Shown one piece after another: positions 1-11,976 of a DNA stretch of 64,000 nt. Where the stretch lies: positions 12,636,701 through 12,700,700 of the forward strand of contig OY855913.1 in NCBI GenBank assembly GCA_963693305.1, written 5' to 3'. The position numbers and the translations under genes are program-made. The notes under the pieces are model-generated. The model was not told the origin of the DNA. It made no database searches and was given only the letters and a program-made list of their open reading frames with translations. This DNA comes from Meandrina meandrites. Its lineage: Eukaryota; Cnidaria; Anthozoa; Scleractinia; Meandrinidae. Numbering within the stretch: position 1 is the stretch's first letter; every line of letters begins with the position of its first letter.

Positions 1-127
1 AAAAAATAATAATTTGTTTACAGAATGAAACAAAATCTGGGCAAAAGATTGAAGAAACATGAATACCAATAATGATAAAGCTGAAATGTTCACTTGTCAC
101 AAGCATAGGCCAAGGAAATAAAATCTG

Positions 128-205
128 AGTCCCCAACAGGATTCAAACCCATTACCTCCCAGACACTCATTGGGTGCTCTAACCACTGAGTGATTGAGAC
201 TCTTG
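128..205 (-). mobile_element. tRNA-derived SINE head
   Basis: On the minus strand a polymerase III promoter is visible: box A CAGTGGTTAGAGCA and, about 35 bp further, box B GGTTTGAATCC. This is the internal promoter layout of tRNA-derived SINEs. The flanks do not fold into a clean acceptor stem, so it is not a functional tRNA gene. Confidence 0.6.
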
Positions 206-694
206 GTGAGTCAACCCTCAACCAATTTATGAAATCAATTGATCATATGAAACACACTCTGAATCTGAAAGCCATGGTGAACAGGAGTCCAAAATCAAGC
301 AAGGGGGAGCTTATAAATTCAATCCAATTAAATGTGAACCTGGGTCCTAGCATTGATTGGTGCAGATCATATGACAAGCTGGCATTAATTTGTTCTTATT
401 TTGTCAGTTCTTAGCTTTGATTGGTTCTGATTTTCCTATTGTTATACACATTTTATTCTTCTCTGCAGACATAATATTTTGCCTGGCATATTGCATGCAG
501 AACAAAAAAAATATTTCAAAAAAGTAACCCCATATATTTTTCACTTACTTTTCTAACTCTACAAACTGACAAAGTATGAGCAAACTCAAATTTTTGAACA
601 AGGCCACTATTTCTTCAATTTTTACTAGCACTTGCTCTTAGTGCTATAACATAACCTATTGACTGCTCCCAATTGCAACCTGACATTAATAAAA

Positions 695-800
695 CTGCGG
701 CACGCCTTACCATGGCCACCCAACAAACTTTTTTACAAGTTAGGCAATAAGGTTGCACGATTATGATTGACGGCCACACCTCCTTGCAAAGTTTCAAAAA
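695..800 (-). repeat. Inverted repeat, left partner of 2281-2392
   Basis: About 105 bp containing TTACCATGGCCACCCAACAA recurs in opposite orientation at 2281-2392. The pair could be the ends of one element covering about 695-2392, or two independent insertions. Confidence 0.6.
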
Positions 801-1329
801 TATAATTTAGGCACAAACAGGGAACATTTACAGTCAAAACAGCTCAAGCGTTCCAGATCAAGGGTAAATAAATGAATTCATTAATGGCAATTCAATTTCA
901 TTCTTTTTTCTTGAAGTGAATATTGCAATATTCAAAGGGCGACTCAATTCAAAACAAAAATGTTGATTTCATAATGCTTGGCTTCCTGCAACAAAATATC
1001 CCTAATCTGCATAAAAACAAAAACTGGCCAGGGTGAATTTTTCCCACTTTCTCTAGCTTCTGCCAGCAGTATTTTTGTGCCTATTTATTGCACTAAAATC
1101 AATTGCCTCTCTTTTCGTATTATAAGTGGGTTGATAAAAAGCGAGTGACAAACAAAATGATGAAAAAACACTGTGCGTGACATTTGACAGTTGACCAGTT
1201 GCAGTCGAAATTATGCAAATTTTGGCCAAATTCCCACGTGCCCATCACGTGAAGCCAGACAACAATCTAATCAACAGTACAGATTTGAATTGAGTTGCCG
1301 TTTGAACATTGAAATATTCAAAGCAAAGA

Positions 1330-2190
1330 ATGAAATCAAATCCAGGGCTCAAAGCTTACAACCAGCTGGTTGCAAATGTGACTAGATTTTTGATTGTGCG
1401 CCTGGAAAATCGTATGTGGTTGCACTCATGCTCCCAAAACAGGCAGAGTTCAGTGTGACTGAAATCACTTTACTCTGCACCCTGTGCACTCCTTATACAC
1501 TGTCTGGCAAGATAAAAAACGAGAGCCAGAGCTTGACACAAACAAGTCAAACATGGATATAACGTAGATTCTAAATAATAAAGTTAAATTTTTTCCTTGC
1601 ATTAGCGTGTGCTTTCTTCGTCCTGTTTTGATTGAGTTTCATCATTCCACCATGTTCCATTCCGTCCCAGACTCTTTTCGATTTAGATACAACTCTGCTG
1701 ACACATAAGAGTGAAGGCTTCTTCCAAATCTTGCCATCTTAGTTTTCGAGTCAGTTTTCATGAATAATGTCAAAGGGCTTATAACAAGGGGATCAAGTAT
1801 GCCTATAAAACCCAGAACCAAAACACTGAGAGATTGTTTTTCTTCAAGGTGAGAACAACGTTTAAAGAAATAAAGCTCTTTATTGTTAAATTACACCCCA
1901 GCATTTTAGTTTCATGAAACCAATGCACAGTAAACAATGTAATATAGTTTATTCTCTGATTCCAAAGCTTATCAACATACTTCTAATTTGTCAGCCTCTG
2001 ATACAATTGAAGTGAGCCAGTAAATAAAATACATACACATTTACAAGAAATCAGGTACTCAGGTTCTAGGTGTACCTTCTGGCACTCCCAGTATTTAGAG
2101 CTGTGCTCCTAAAACTTTTAGCTATGGGCCTAAAATTACAGCTGTGCGCCTAAAAAATGAGACCTGGTAGCACAAGAGCTCCCAAAGCCA
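1330..2190 (+). repeat. Dispersed repeat, copy also at 44290-45060
   Basis: This block shares long matches with 44290-45060 on the same strand, for example AAAACAGGCAGAGTTCAGTG and the run ending AAAAAATGAGACCTGGTAGC. The two copies differ by many substitutions and indels, which suggests an old mobile family of unknown class. Confidence 0.65.
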
Positions 2191-2280
2191 AAAGTTACAT
2201 GTAACTTTGAGTCCTAAAATTGCCATAAACGAATCATTCATTCACCCTCAATAGGAATGCTTGAGCTGTTCGTTTGTGGG

Positions 2281-2392
2281 TATATTCTATTTTTAAAACT
2301 TTGCAAGGAGGCGTGGCTGTCAATCATAATCGTGCAACTTTGTTGGCTAACTTGTAAAAAAGTTTGTTGGGTGGCCATGGTAAGGCACGTTG
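2281..2392 (+). repeat. Inverted repeat, right partner of 695-800
   Basis: Reverse complement of 695-800 with scattered mismatches and a few small indels. Confidence 0.6.
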
Positions 2393-2929
2393 CACTGTAA
2401 AATAAGTGTTAATTCACCAATACTTGCCTATCTGGGTAACCCACTTACAATAAAGACTAGCCCCTTAAAAGTGCTACTATGATCAAATTTTCATCCCTTG
2501 CAATTTTAGGCATATTATACAAAATTCTATGAAAGATCTAAAATGCCGTTTTCCATTTTCAAATATCTGTATTAGTTCCAGAGATATCAAACCTTTGAAA
2601 AATGTGCAAAATATGCAAATTAGGGGACTGATGACCTCATCTAGATCTACTCAACTCAATTTTATGATAAGTGTAAAACTAAAGCTATATTGGTCAATTT
2701 GGTGAAGAGACCAGTGAAACTTGGCAAAATAATAATTGTTCTACAGGTGACACACTTACCGTTAGAATAAAATTCTGATACCATGGCAACTTAATCTTTT
2801 TCAGTCCCTGCCAATCTGTTTTCAATATTTGTGACCCTTCACGCAAAAATGTACACTAACAACTTTCCGTTTTCAAACAGAATTGCATTTGCAAGACATT
2901 TGGAAGCCCTTCAAAAAACATTTGCATCC

Positions 2930-3100
2930 ACTCGAACGGTTTGGGTCATCTGTTTGCATCCGTTTGAATGACTTGGTCACCCGTTTGATAAAAACACCCA
3001 TCTGTTTGAACAACTTGGCCACTCCTTTGATAAAAACATCCATCCGTTCAAATGACTTAATCACCTGATCGCTGGAAACGGCCCCATACATTTGAACGAC
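2930..3100 (+). repeat. Degenerate 43-bp minisatellite (GTTTGAA core)
   Basis: Three imperfect 43-bp units such as GTTTGAATGACTTGGTCACC followed by GTTTGATAAAAACACCCATC. A related block lies at 3490-3665. Confidence 0.6.
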
Positions 3101-3489
3101 TTAAATAATCCGTTACAAGCAGCAGAAGTCAAGCAGCTCCTCCATTCAAATGTCACTTCAATTTACCAGAGGAAGTGAAATCTTTCTGCCACCAAGTTCT
3201 CTTATAATTATCTGATGGTGAATGTGCACAAGATGAAAGTGTGTAAACAATTGTCAAAACCAGTCGTGTTTTACAAATTTGCAGCAATCTTTTGATGTGT
3301 TTGTTTTCATGACTACCACGAAAAAAATAGGGGGACACCCTGTGATGCTTCTTAATGATAACCGTATAACAAGTTACGCAAGTTTTCTGTCAAAGTTGTT
3401 TATGTGATTGGATGGTATTGTTACTCCTTTTCTATTATGCAAATTCAGTTGGCAAAGATCAACAAATTTACATGCAACCAAACCAAATA

Positions 3490-3665
3490 GTCAATGCATG
3501 GTTCGAACGGTTTGCTTACCCGTTTGAATCATTTTTTCATCAGCCGTTTGAACAGCTTGGTTACCTGTTCAAAATGTTTCATCAGCCACTCAAATGGTTT
3601 GCTTACCTGCTTTAAACAGCTTGGTGACCTGTTTGTAACCAGTTTGATAGCTGTTTGTTTCACCA
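3490..3665 (+). repeat. Degenerate minisatellite related to 2930-3100
   Basis: Repeating CCGTTTGAACAGCTTGGTTA and ACCTGTTCAAAATGTTTCAT units of about 40 bp. The open frames through it are a by-product of the repeat. Confidence 0.55.
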
Positions 3666-4264
3666 TACAAGTTTAATGGAAAGCCATTACTGTACGTTTT
3701 CCAGTGAAAGGTCACATTATTAATAGTAATTTTCAGCTCGGAAAGGTGGCCAAGACAGCTTCCAAACCCATTTATGTGTTTGCCAAACAATGCTTATGAG
3801 ACATCATTGGCAAATATCTAAATGGAAGGTCAAAATTATATGGCCAGAAAGGCCTTTAGCATCTAGGAGTCTGTATGTCACCATGGTAACAGAATTGTTA
3901 ACCTCATATTGTGGAGCACAACTAGTAGAGTATTACTATAAAGGATCAAACATTTCTGATACAAATAATTGGTTGAGATATCTCTTTCTTCATATTTGAT
4001 CAAAACATGTTGAGTTTATCACATTATCAATTTGCTAATTTGCATATTTCAAAAACTTGAATATCTCTGGAAAGAAAAGAGAAAAAAGTAAGACTACTTG
4101 TTAATGTTTGGAGAATTTACTCATAGTAGCACAAAAAGGCTTGATAAAAAATTAATGTTTTTAATTGTCAATAAGCTCTTATTAACCAAGCAGGAGGCCT
4201 CTTTGGGAGAAACTTGACTGTAATCCTTCCTGTGTTTGGTCTATACTCACAACCGAGGTTGACA

Positions 4265-4280
4265 CCCCCCCCCCCCCCCC
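4265..4280 (+). repeat. Poly-C tract (16 C)
   Basis: Sixteen uninterrupted C residues; the length may be unreliable in assembly. Confidence 0.9.
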
Positions 4281-5035
4281 AATAATATGGACCGACTAAG
4301 TTTGGTTAATAACGTGTATATTATATGGCCAAACAACTTACATAATATTTGCTTTGGTTTGCAACAATTGCTGACATTTTGCTGGTGAATGGCAATCACA
4401 AAAAGTTGAGACGAGAAAGTTGAGATGACTTGCAAGTGTATTAATATTCTCTAATCTATTTCATTGACTGACAGGATATTTTACAGGCATTTAGTCACTT
4501 TTATTCATGTTGAGTGCTTTTAACTTCTGCAATTTTGCAATTTTGTCTTCAGCTGGTGTTTTGACTTTATGCCTGAAATGAACTTACATTTGCCAAAGTT
4601 TGCTTGTTACCTTTTTTCTCATCAAACTTTTTAACTCTTTTTAGCAGAAACAAATCGATGTTTTCACATTTGTTTCCACATTTTTGTGTGCAAATTGCTC
4701 AGTGCAAGTGCAACCAGTCTAGATGGGAAAATCTGGACTGCAGTCCATATCGATTTTAACCATTCAAATTCTTAAATTTGGTAGTTCCCAGCAGTCCTCG
4801 TGAGATACGGCCACATAATAAGGTTGAATCTAAAATTATAGCTAAAAACTTTCCGAACACTCTGGAGTTAACATTTTTTTATTGGTTAGCACCTGTTGAA
4901 AAAAAGGACAATGAAAATTTATTTGCAATTTCAAGGACATACCAAAGGGCTCTCTTTCTTCCAAGCAAATAATTTTGGTAAATGACTCCTACAATTTAAG
5001 AAAGCACAACATATATTAATAATTTTGAAAACCTT

Positions 5036-5062
5036 CCAGTCCAGTCCAGTCCAGTCCAGTCC
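5036..5062 (+). repeat. (CCAGT)n microsatellite
   Basis: Five full CCAGT units followed by CC. Confidence 0.9.
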
Positions 5063-6615
5063 AATAGTCTCGTATTATTATCCCACTTGGTGTATGTGTT
5101 TAAAATCTACAGCAGAAATGAACACCACACACCATGTTTACAAACCGCCTTCAGTTTACTGCAAAGTTATGTGGCATGTTTAGCCGGTGTTCATTGTTTT
5201 TGCACAGATTTGCCTCATTTTTTGTATGTAAATTAAAATTAAATTTCAAAACACTCACTTAGACCTTTTTCACTTGTTTGCTATTTATTTTTGAAGGAAA
5301 GCCACCTGGAAAGGACAGCTTTCTCTCTAACACAGCGGCTTTGTCTCGTGCAAAACTTTTCCGTTAAACAATAATATTGAGTCTCTCATGTTGCATTTGG
5401 TCTTGACAGTGGTTTAGGAAGTGAGAAAAAAGAAAAAGCGTTGTTTGACAAGTAGCAGACACTAGAATTCTTTAATACATTACTTTAAAATATTTGTGGT
5501 CAACAACATGCATGTTCCTGTCTAATTTGCATGTCTAGCCTACTTGTTCCCAGATGTGTCCAGGATTCAGACCACTTAAGAGATGCACACTGTTTACGAT
5601 AAGCATCACAAAGTGTCCTCATTGATCGAAGTTCACCAAAACACAAATAATTGTGTCAAATATGAAGTCATATGAAAATCGCAAATAACCCAGTCAAACA
5701 TGAAGTACTCATTAAACAACACCTGGGTTCAATACTGGACCTAAGTGCTTGTTCAACCTGAATGCACATTTGTTTACACCCAGTGTAGCCTTTGTACCCT
5801 CTCTAGTAGTATCAGGATAGTGTTTTTCAAACAATACCCTAAAAATGGTTGCTGAAACCATAAACCTGCTTATGGATACAATTTTTCATTTCGAGGAGGA
5901 TGTGAATATCTCTCTCTCAGACCACAACGGTGCCAAAACCTTGTCGCTGGTGTGGTAGTTTGCACACCTTAAAGTGCACCTAACCCCAATTTATTGGGGG
6001 CCAGATTAAATCTCAGCATAATACTGAGTAAAATGCCACAAAAAGTTTTGGATTTGGTTAAAACAGCAATTTTTTATGAATTTTTAAAGTTGAGATTATT
6101 CTACGCATGACCAAGTGAAGTGGAAACTGGGACTAGTATATTGGTGATAGTTCTGAAGTGGAAATAACAGGTTGCTGGAGCAGATGATTCATAGATCCGG
6201 ATGGGTAGTACTTCATTGGAGAACTTAAGTACGATATATATGTCTACATGCACATATGTGGGAAAAGATTTTCATAAAAATTGCTTGAGTATTCTTAAGT
6301 CCAAGACAGCCCTGATAAACATGCAGGGTCGCATTACAACATCATATTCTTTACCTTTGCACACCTAAACTAATTAAATAAATAGAATCGCTTTGCTTCA
6401 AAAAGATATAAAATTTATTTACTTAGTTTATCGATGTCGAAAATCTACGATGAAATCTGTACCACAGGACCAGCCTGTACGCCGACTTTAGATTGACTTA
6501 TTTGTTATTCATAGCGTTCATGAGATAATCTTCTGAAGTTTTATGTTCAAAGTTAGGATTCACCTGGAAAAATCTTTCCCTGCTTTTATATCATTTAGCT
6601 TAGCACTTGTATTAA

Positions 6616-7010
6616 AGGAGCTCTGTCATGAAGATTTTGCAGTTTTTTGGTATAACTGTTAGAACTCAAATTAGTAAGAGACAACTTAACCCATGAAAAA
6701 CATTATCTTTGAACATCTTAAGGAAGATACACCTGTATAACCTTAATACGTGGATAGAAATCAAACTATAGTGCTATAAATGTCCATTTTTTGAAGACAC
6801 GCGGGAAACAACTTGAAAAGTTAAGCTAAACTTTTCAAGTTTTAATCCATTTCCATCGTAGCCATCTGCAGCTTAAGACGCTTGTTAACATGTTCGGTGC
6901 TCTAATATTGCAATTCTTAATAAAAATGGACTATTATTTTTTGTTTTCCTTCGACACAAATATAAATTTTGGCTGTTCAAAAATCTGTTAAAATCCATGA
7001 CAAAGCCCCT
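6616..7010. mobile_element. 395-bp MITE flanked by TTAA
   Basis: The ends are inverted: left AGGAGCTCTGTCATGAAGAT and right (reverse complement) AGGGGCTTTGTCATGGATTT. TTAA lies directly outside both ends (6612-6615, 7011-7014), as in piggyBac- or Kolobok-type insertion. No transposase is encoded. Confidence 0.6.
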
Positions 7011-7218
7011 TTAACTAACCCAAAGCTTGAATACGCCGCATCTTTGCGGTAAGAATCAGTGAAGAATCTTTTTCCCTTACTGCTAATAATGTAGACAAAG
7101 TGTCTGAGTTGATTGTTATGTTGCATCGTGTGCACATGCAGATTTGCAGTCCCACCCCTTATCCAGTTTGCCAAATAGGAAACATCGGGTGAACCATTAT
7201 TGCTTAATGATTCCAATC

Positions 7219-7246
7219 CAAACCCTAACCCTAACAAAAACCCTAA
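7219..7246 (-). repeat. Short telomere-like (CCCTAA) tract
   Basis: AACCCTAACCCTAAC then AAACCCTAAA: about three degenerate units of the animal telomere repeat, in an interstitial position. Confidence 0.6.
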
Positions 7247-7867
7247 ATTTTACCAAGGTTGAAAAAAAAATAACATTCTAGGTTAAAACACATTTAGCCT
7301 GAATTTTAATTTGACCTGTAACATATACACAAATCCGTGGGTGTGTTTTTTACAAAATGTAGAACTCTGGTTATGTTTGAGTTAGGGTGTACGACAGGCA
7401 TACTTGCTGTATTATAAAACTTCCTGATTAAGTGTGTGCTAGCCACATGAAAGGCATAGGAGAAAATAAAAAAAGTTTTACAACTAAAGTAGTTTGCAGA
7501 AGTGCTGCTCACTGGCTTAACTTAAAACATAGGCACGCTAAGCATGCAGGAGTTATTTTTTCAATTGATTGTGTGGCTTGGGGTAAGGCTGGGTGTTAGT
7601 CCTGTTGGGATGGTATATTTCATGGGTTGAGCTATTTGTGCATGGTGCATCACTAACTACATAGCCCCTTACTACGACTAAGAGGCATTTTTTGGAAAAC
7701 AAAATGCTTGCAGACAAAACAATTTTACGTCCAATTTGTTACGTCAAAACTGTTTCGTTCAATAGTAAATGTTTATCATTTAAAAAAAAAACAAGAACAA
7801 ACGTCAAAATGTCACAAAATGGCCTATTCTGTTAGCACTTAATTTGTTGCTACAGCTTTTTTACAAC

Positions 7868-8020
7868 CGTAACACGATACTTTTGTTTGTTACAGGATAC
7901 TTTTGTGTTTTTGTCAAACACTGTAAAACGATACCTTTGTTTTTTTTGAAACGCATGAAACATGACACTTTTGTTTATCTCACTTTTATAACATGATATT
8001 TTTGTTTTTCTTGAAAACAC
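7868..8020 (+). repeat. Degenerate minisatellite with GATACTTTTGTTT core
   Basis: Four imperfect units built on AACACGATACTTTTGTTT with variable spacers. Confidence 0.5.
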
Positions 8021-9075
8021 CATGTCTCCATTGAGTAATCGAAAAGCAATAAACGACGTAATAAACGAATCAAATCAAAAACTATATTTTTAGGAAAGCT
8101 TTTAAAGTGTAGTACACCTGAAGTATTTGTTTCCTGTCATAAATGTAAATTTTCATTCAACAAACAGGAACAAGAACTAATTAATTTTAGTTATCAAACT
8201 GTCACGGAATGACATGCTCTTATTCAGCCTGTTGCCGCTATCGATCATAGTTAATTTTAAAAGCAAAACCATTTTAAAGCCAATACCCATACCGGTTAAT
8301 TAAATGTCTAAACATGGTGTGTTTAAGGTATAAACATAAACGCTACTTGCCCGAGAGTCAGTGAATCGAGCAAGACGCTTTTCAGTTGGTGACACGGAGT
8401 CTCAACAAATATTAAATTTAGGAAGTTTCCTTGTCACAAACTCTTAAAACAAGAGGCCACAACACACTCTGAAGAAGATTCCTTGCCATTTTTGTGACTC
8501 TTTGTAAACACAGTATTGATAAACATCACAATGAGAACATTATTCTTCAAATCTGCTTTGTGCAAATGCTTTATGCAATTTCTACTACGGTCAGCGAAAC
8601 TAGACCATCCTAAACGAACGCTCGAATAACAATTTTGTGTTGGGTCTTTTGCTGGCGGCGTGTGCGTTGTAAGCAGGCAAGCATTTCAAATCCGGGGTCA
8701 TCTCACCGATTCCGCCTCCTACAAATCTAAAATCTTCGAATGAAATCGCTCGCTTTCAACTTTGTTAGATTACTTCCCCTTTACAAACTGCAGTTTCATT
8801 GGTTCTGATAATACCTCAAACATGATTGGTGTGAGATACAAAGATACTCCACTGACTGACTGACTACACGTACAGTCCATTGCGCGGACTAAAGAGCTAT
8901 TTTTGGAAAAAATAACTCAAAAAATTAAATTAAATAAAAAAGATTGATTGTATTTTATCTTGTATCTCAGCAATCTGAGCAAAAACATAGGGAAACAACA
9001 AAAATTAATTATTTTGACAAAAAAGAGTTTTGCACTGAATTGGCTCTTCAAATGACCTATTGAAAGTCACAAATA

Positions 9076-9874
9076 CAGTGGAACCCCGCTCTACGGACAC
9101 CCGCTTAATACGGACACCCCGGTATTACAGACAGTTTCGTTGGTCCCGATGAAAACCTCATACATTTTCTCTTAAATTAACCCGCTTAATACGGACACCC
9201 GTTAATACAGACAACGGACACTTTTCCGTGCCCCGAGTGACAAACTCTTATACATTGTCTACCCCGCTTTACGGACACTATTTATCTGTGCACTGTGAAT
9301 TTTCATTGTCGCGATTATTTGCTAACTTGAAGACATTGGACCCTGCTCAAATAATGACAGAATAGGAAGAGTTAAAACCATTTTATTACAAAGAGAAGCT
9401 TAATAGCTCACTTTCTTTGCCTTTTGCTGCAGCTATCGCTTGTGTCGCAAGCTAAAAGCTTCCGTGCAAAGTAGTTACCGACTTTTTCAAATGGTTGGGT
9501 TGATTTTAAGAACGGTTACGAGTTTCAGTTACAAAGGAAACTTTATAGAAAACGTTCTGTTGCTGTTGAAATGCGTTTTATTTCTTGTATATAGTAAAGT
9601 TGCAACATTTGAAATGATTCCACTGTTGAGTTTATTTAAGTTTAGTTCGAGAGTATGACTAGATCGTAAGTAGTCAGAGTTAACAGTTTGCATTTGTTAC
9701 AGTTACAGTACAATTAAACAACATTTTGTGGCCGTAAAAACGTTTGCCTTTGTCTGTGCATCAAGAAAACATGTATCCGTGACTTTTTTCTGAGACCCCG
9801 CTTAATACGGACACCCCGTTAATACGGACAATTTGGCCTGTCCCCTTGGTGTCCATATTAATGGGGTTCCACTG
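9076..9874. mobile_element. Tc1/mariner/pogo-type non-autonomous element, 799 bp
   Basis: It starts CAGTGGAACCCCGC and ends GGGGTTCCACTG, perfect inverted termini next to TA dinucleotides (9074-9075 and 9875-9876), the target duplication of this superfamily. Subterminal CGCTTAATACGGACACCCCG repeats occur near both ends. The interior shows no transposase frame, only a 72-codon chance frame. Confidence 0.82.
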
Positions 9875-9983
9875 TACATCTGTTTTGTAACTATGCTTTC
9901 TTGATTTCAGAGTTACAGCAAAAGTTTATGTAATTATGGTAACAACACCTAAGTTTAATAACAGCTATATATAATTAGCCTAC

Positions 9984-10022
9984 CAGCCACTGTTCTTCCT
10001 TTGCCAACACCAGCACCATCAC
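9984..10022 (-). CDS. sbno: SBNO exon 6 (Walker A / P-loop)
   Basis: A 39-bp microexon between acceptor ATTTTTTTTAG and donor GCTG|GTAGGC. With the base carried from exon 5 it encodes GDGAGVGKGRTVAG. This is the ATP-binding Walker A loop of SBNO (human GDGAGVGKGRTIAG); the phosphate-binding Gly-Lys is intact, so the ATPase site should be functional. Splice phases agree on both sides. The next residues expected (I-I-Y/F-E-N-Y/W-L...) were not found between here and position 1, so exon 7 and the other roughly 1,000 residues of the protein probably lie left of the window. Confidence 0.93.
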
Positions 10023-10455
10023 CTAAAAAAATAAATTTTCAATACATTTGTATCAAGTAATAATGTACAAAGGGCTTGGTGTAATATTTTAACTTTAAAT
10101 ACTTACTTATACATTTAAATTAGAAGATCTTGTAGAAAAAGTTATTAAAATTTTGACCTCCACAAAGATGTTTACAACATTGCACATTCTGTTCAATGGT
10201 ATCCACACAGTTCTTACAGTACTGGTTGAAATTGCAAGAAAAAATTACATTACACAGCTGTTAAAGTTTGATCTAGCACCTGGGGAACATATTAAACTTC
10301 GGCACTCAAGAAGTGTGCTTACATTTTAAACAGGTTTTCGATTTCTTCCTCCTGAAGGCACAATGAAAGCTAACAAGTTCACAGAAATCCCTCGTATTGT
10401 TGATAGATGTGACCGCCATTACTTGTTACCAGTCCACGTAAAAATTTGGGTCACC

Positions 10456-10594
10456 CACTACCTCTTGGAACGAGTTACATCATTGGTTCTTAAAACAATG
10501 GATAACAGGTCATAACAATGCCCCTAGCCCTGAATAACAATAGAGGTAGTGTTTACAGCGGGCGAATGAAAATAGAGGTTCCAGAGAGGTAGTG
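10456..10594 (-). mobile_element. 139-bp MITE with CACTACCTCT ends (copy 1)
   Basis: The inverted ends are CACTACCTCTTGGAAC and (reverse complement) CACTACCTCTCTGGAAC. A second copy lies in opposite orientation at 54160-54298, 43 kb away. No convincing target duplication is visible. Confidence 0.7.
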
Positions 10595-10874
10595 TCTTGC
10601 TGAAAAATTCACGTGGTTTGACCAAAATGTACTGGGACTAGCCTTGTTTGTTTCTCACATTTGATTAAAAGAAAGTTGTCCTTGTTTGCAAAAAGTTTTC
10701 TGTTTATTGGTGATGAAAATGGTGTGAGTATTTTCAGAAACCCAAGAAAATAAACAAGACATATTAAGAAAGTTGATCAGAACGTTACCGACTGCGAAGT
10801 CAGTGGACACAAACAGCTGGGTAATTTTGCTTGAATGGCTGCCAATTTTTTTTTGCACGGATGACATTTTGTGT

Positions 10875-11170
10875 ATTCGAACAGATATCTTTAGCCATTT
10901 GAATGTCTGGGGAATTGTTTTGGAATCACCAGTAGCTTGAGCCACTCAAACAGCTGACAATATTTTTGGAATGGATAGCTCGAGCCATTTGAATGGATGA
11001 CAATTTTTATGACCTGATAGCTCAAGCTGTTCAAAGAAATGACAATATTTCTTGAACGGATAGTTCGAGCCATTCGAATAGCTAGATGGCAATTTTTGGA
11101 ATGGATATGAACAGATAGCTCAAGCCATTCGAACTGCATCCCATCCATTGGAACAGCTTACAAACCGCTA
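10875..11170 (-). repeat. Degenerate ~40-bp minisatellite (GATAGCTCGAGCCATTTGAA)
   Basis: Five to six imperfect units with the shared pattern GGATAGCTCGAGCCATTTGAA followed by TGGATGACAATTTTT. It keeps frames open on the minus strand without encoding a recognisable protein. Confidence 0.6.
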
Positions 11171-11809
11171 TCTGTTTGAAATTGGCTTGCCATAAGGAAT
11201 GCTTTTGCATGAGAGGTCACTATATTATAGGGCAATAAAAACTTGATTGACTACAACTGGCCAAGAAAACACACTTTTTTCACTTTCATAAATACATTGA
11301 GGGAGGGTAATTGCAGCATGTGTAGAAATTTTTCAAGGCTTTTTCCATTGAATGAGCTACATGCAGTCAGATTACAACTTGACCATGTGCAGTTTTGATT
11401 GGTTGATCTAAAGTCCCCTACATGTATCACAAACTGCCAACTTATGCTTTAAAACGACATATTTGTCCAACACCATTTTTCAGTCCAAATTTATTGCACT
11501 TATTAACCTTTTGCACTTCATTTGCTTATCTGTATCTAATTTCCACTCATTCATGATGGTCCTGTAAAACACCCAAACACAGATAATTGCAGTGACTGAT
11601 CTTTTGGCTTGCATGAATATCAAGAATGAAAATGCATTCAGTTTATTGTTTATTTGGCTTGTATATGAACTAATTAGACTATTAAATTTCCTTTTATAAC
11701 AATGTTATACGTACCATAGACACACAAGTCATATCATTTAAGCAATATACCTTGCAACATAACCTTTTCCTAAATTAACAGCAATAACAACTTATGATAA
11801 GTTTGTTAC

Positions 11810-11976
11810 CTATCAAAAAGCCGGCTCTTGTCCCATCTTCCAAGAATGTTTCGTGCTGCTGACAAGCGTAAATAACAGCTTCAAGTTGCAGTGCAGATAA
11901 ATGGCAGCTGTCTATCACTTCTTGAGGAAACACCAGGCGATACCATATATCAGGAGGAGTCACACTTGATAGTGAG
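11810..11976 (-). CDS. sbno: SBNO exon 5 (start of conserved helicase region)
   Basis: A 167-bp exon between acceptor TATCTGAAAG and donor ATAG|GTAACAA. It encodes [20 protein letters not shown], then [20 protein letters not shown] and [15 protein letters not shown], ending one base into a Gly codon. LSALQLEA(V/I)xYAxQQHE is the Q-motif-like entry to the SBNO helicase domain and is near-invariant from insects to vertebrates. The substitution pattern ([10 protein letters not shown] where human has VWYKTSISEE) is ordinary divergence. The frame has no stops, so there is no sign of decay. Confidence 0.96.

Larger units (their letters stand above)
1..9983 (-). other. SBNO intron 6 (partial), repeat-filled
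   Basis: No exon of SBNO or of another gene was recognised here. Named repeats are listed separately. 3700-6610 and 7250-9070 hold AT-rich sequence with short degenerate repeats and only chance open frames. Confidence 0.6.
10023..11809 (-). other. SBNO intron 5
   Basis: A 1.8-kb intron holding one MITE and one minisatellite (listed separately). The rest is AT-rich sequence in which I see nothing else. Confidence 0.85.

Noticed and set aside
128..205. Functional tRNA gene on the minus strand
   Set aside because: Boxes A and B are present, but the acceptor and anticodon stems do not pair; it reads as a SINE head.
2752..2812. Possible 48-bp SBNO exon 7 (acceptor TTGGCAG, donor ACG|GTAAGTG)
   Set aside because: Good splice signals and an open frame (GLKKIKLPWYQNFILT), but no resemblance to the expected SBNO residues after the Walker A loop.
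3412..3676. Frames rich in F-E-R-F / P-F-E-S-F residues
   Set aside because: They are translations of the GTTTGAA minisatellite, open because the repeat lacks stops, not because of coding constraint.
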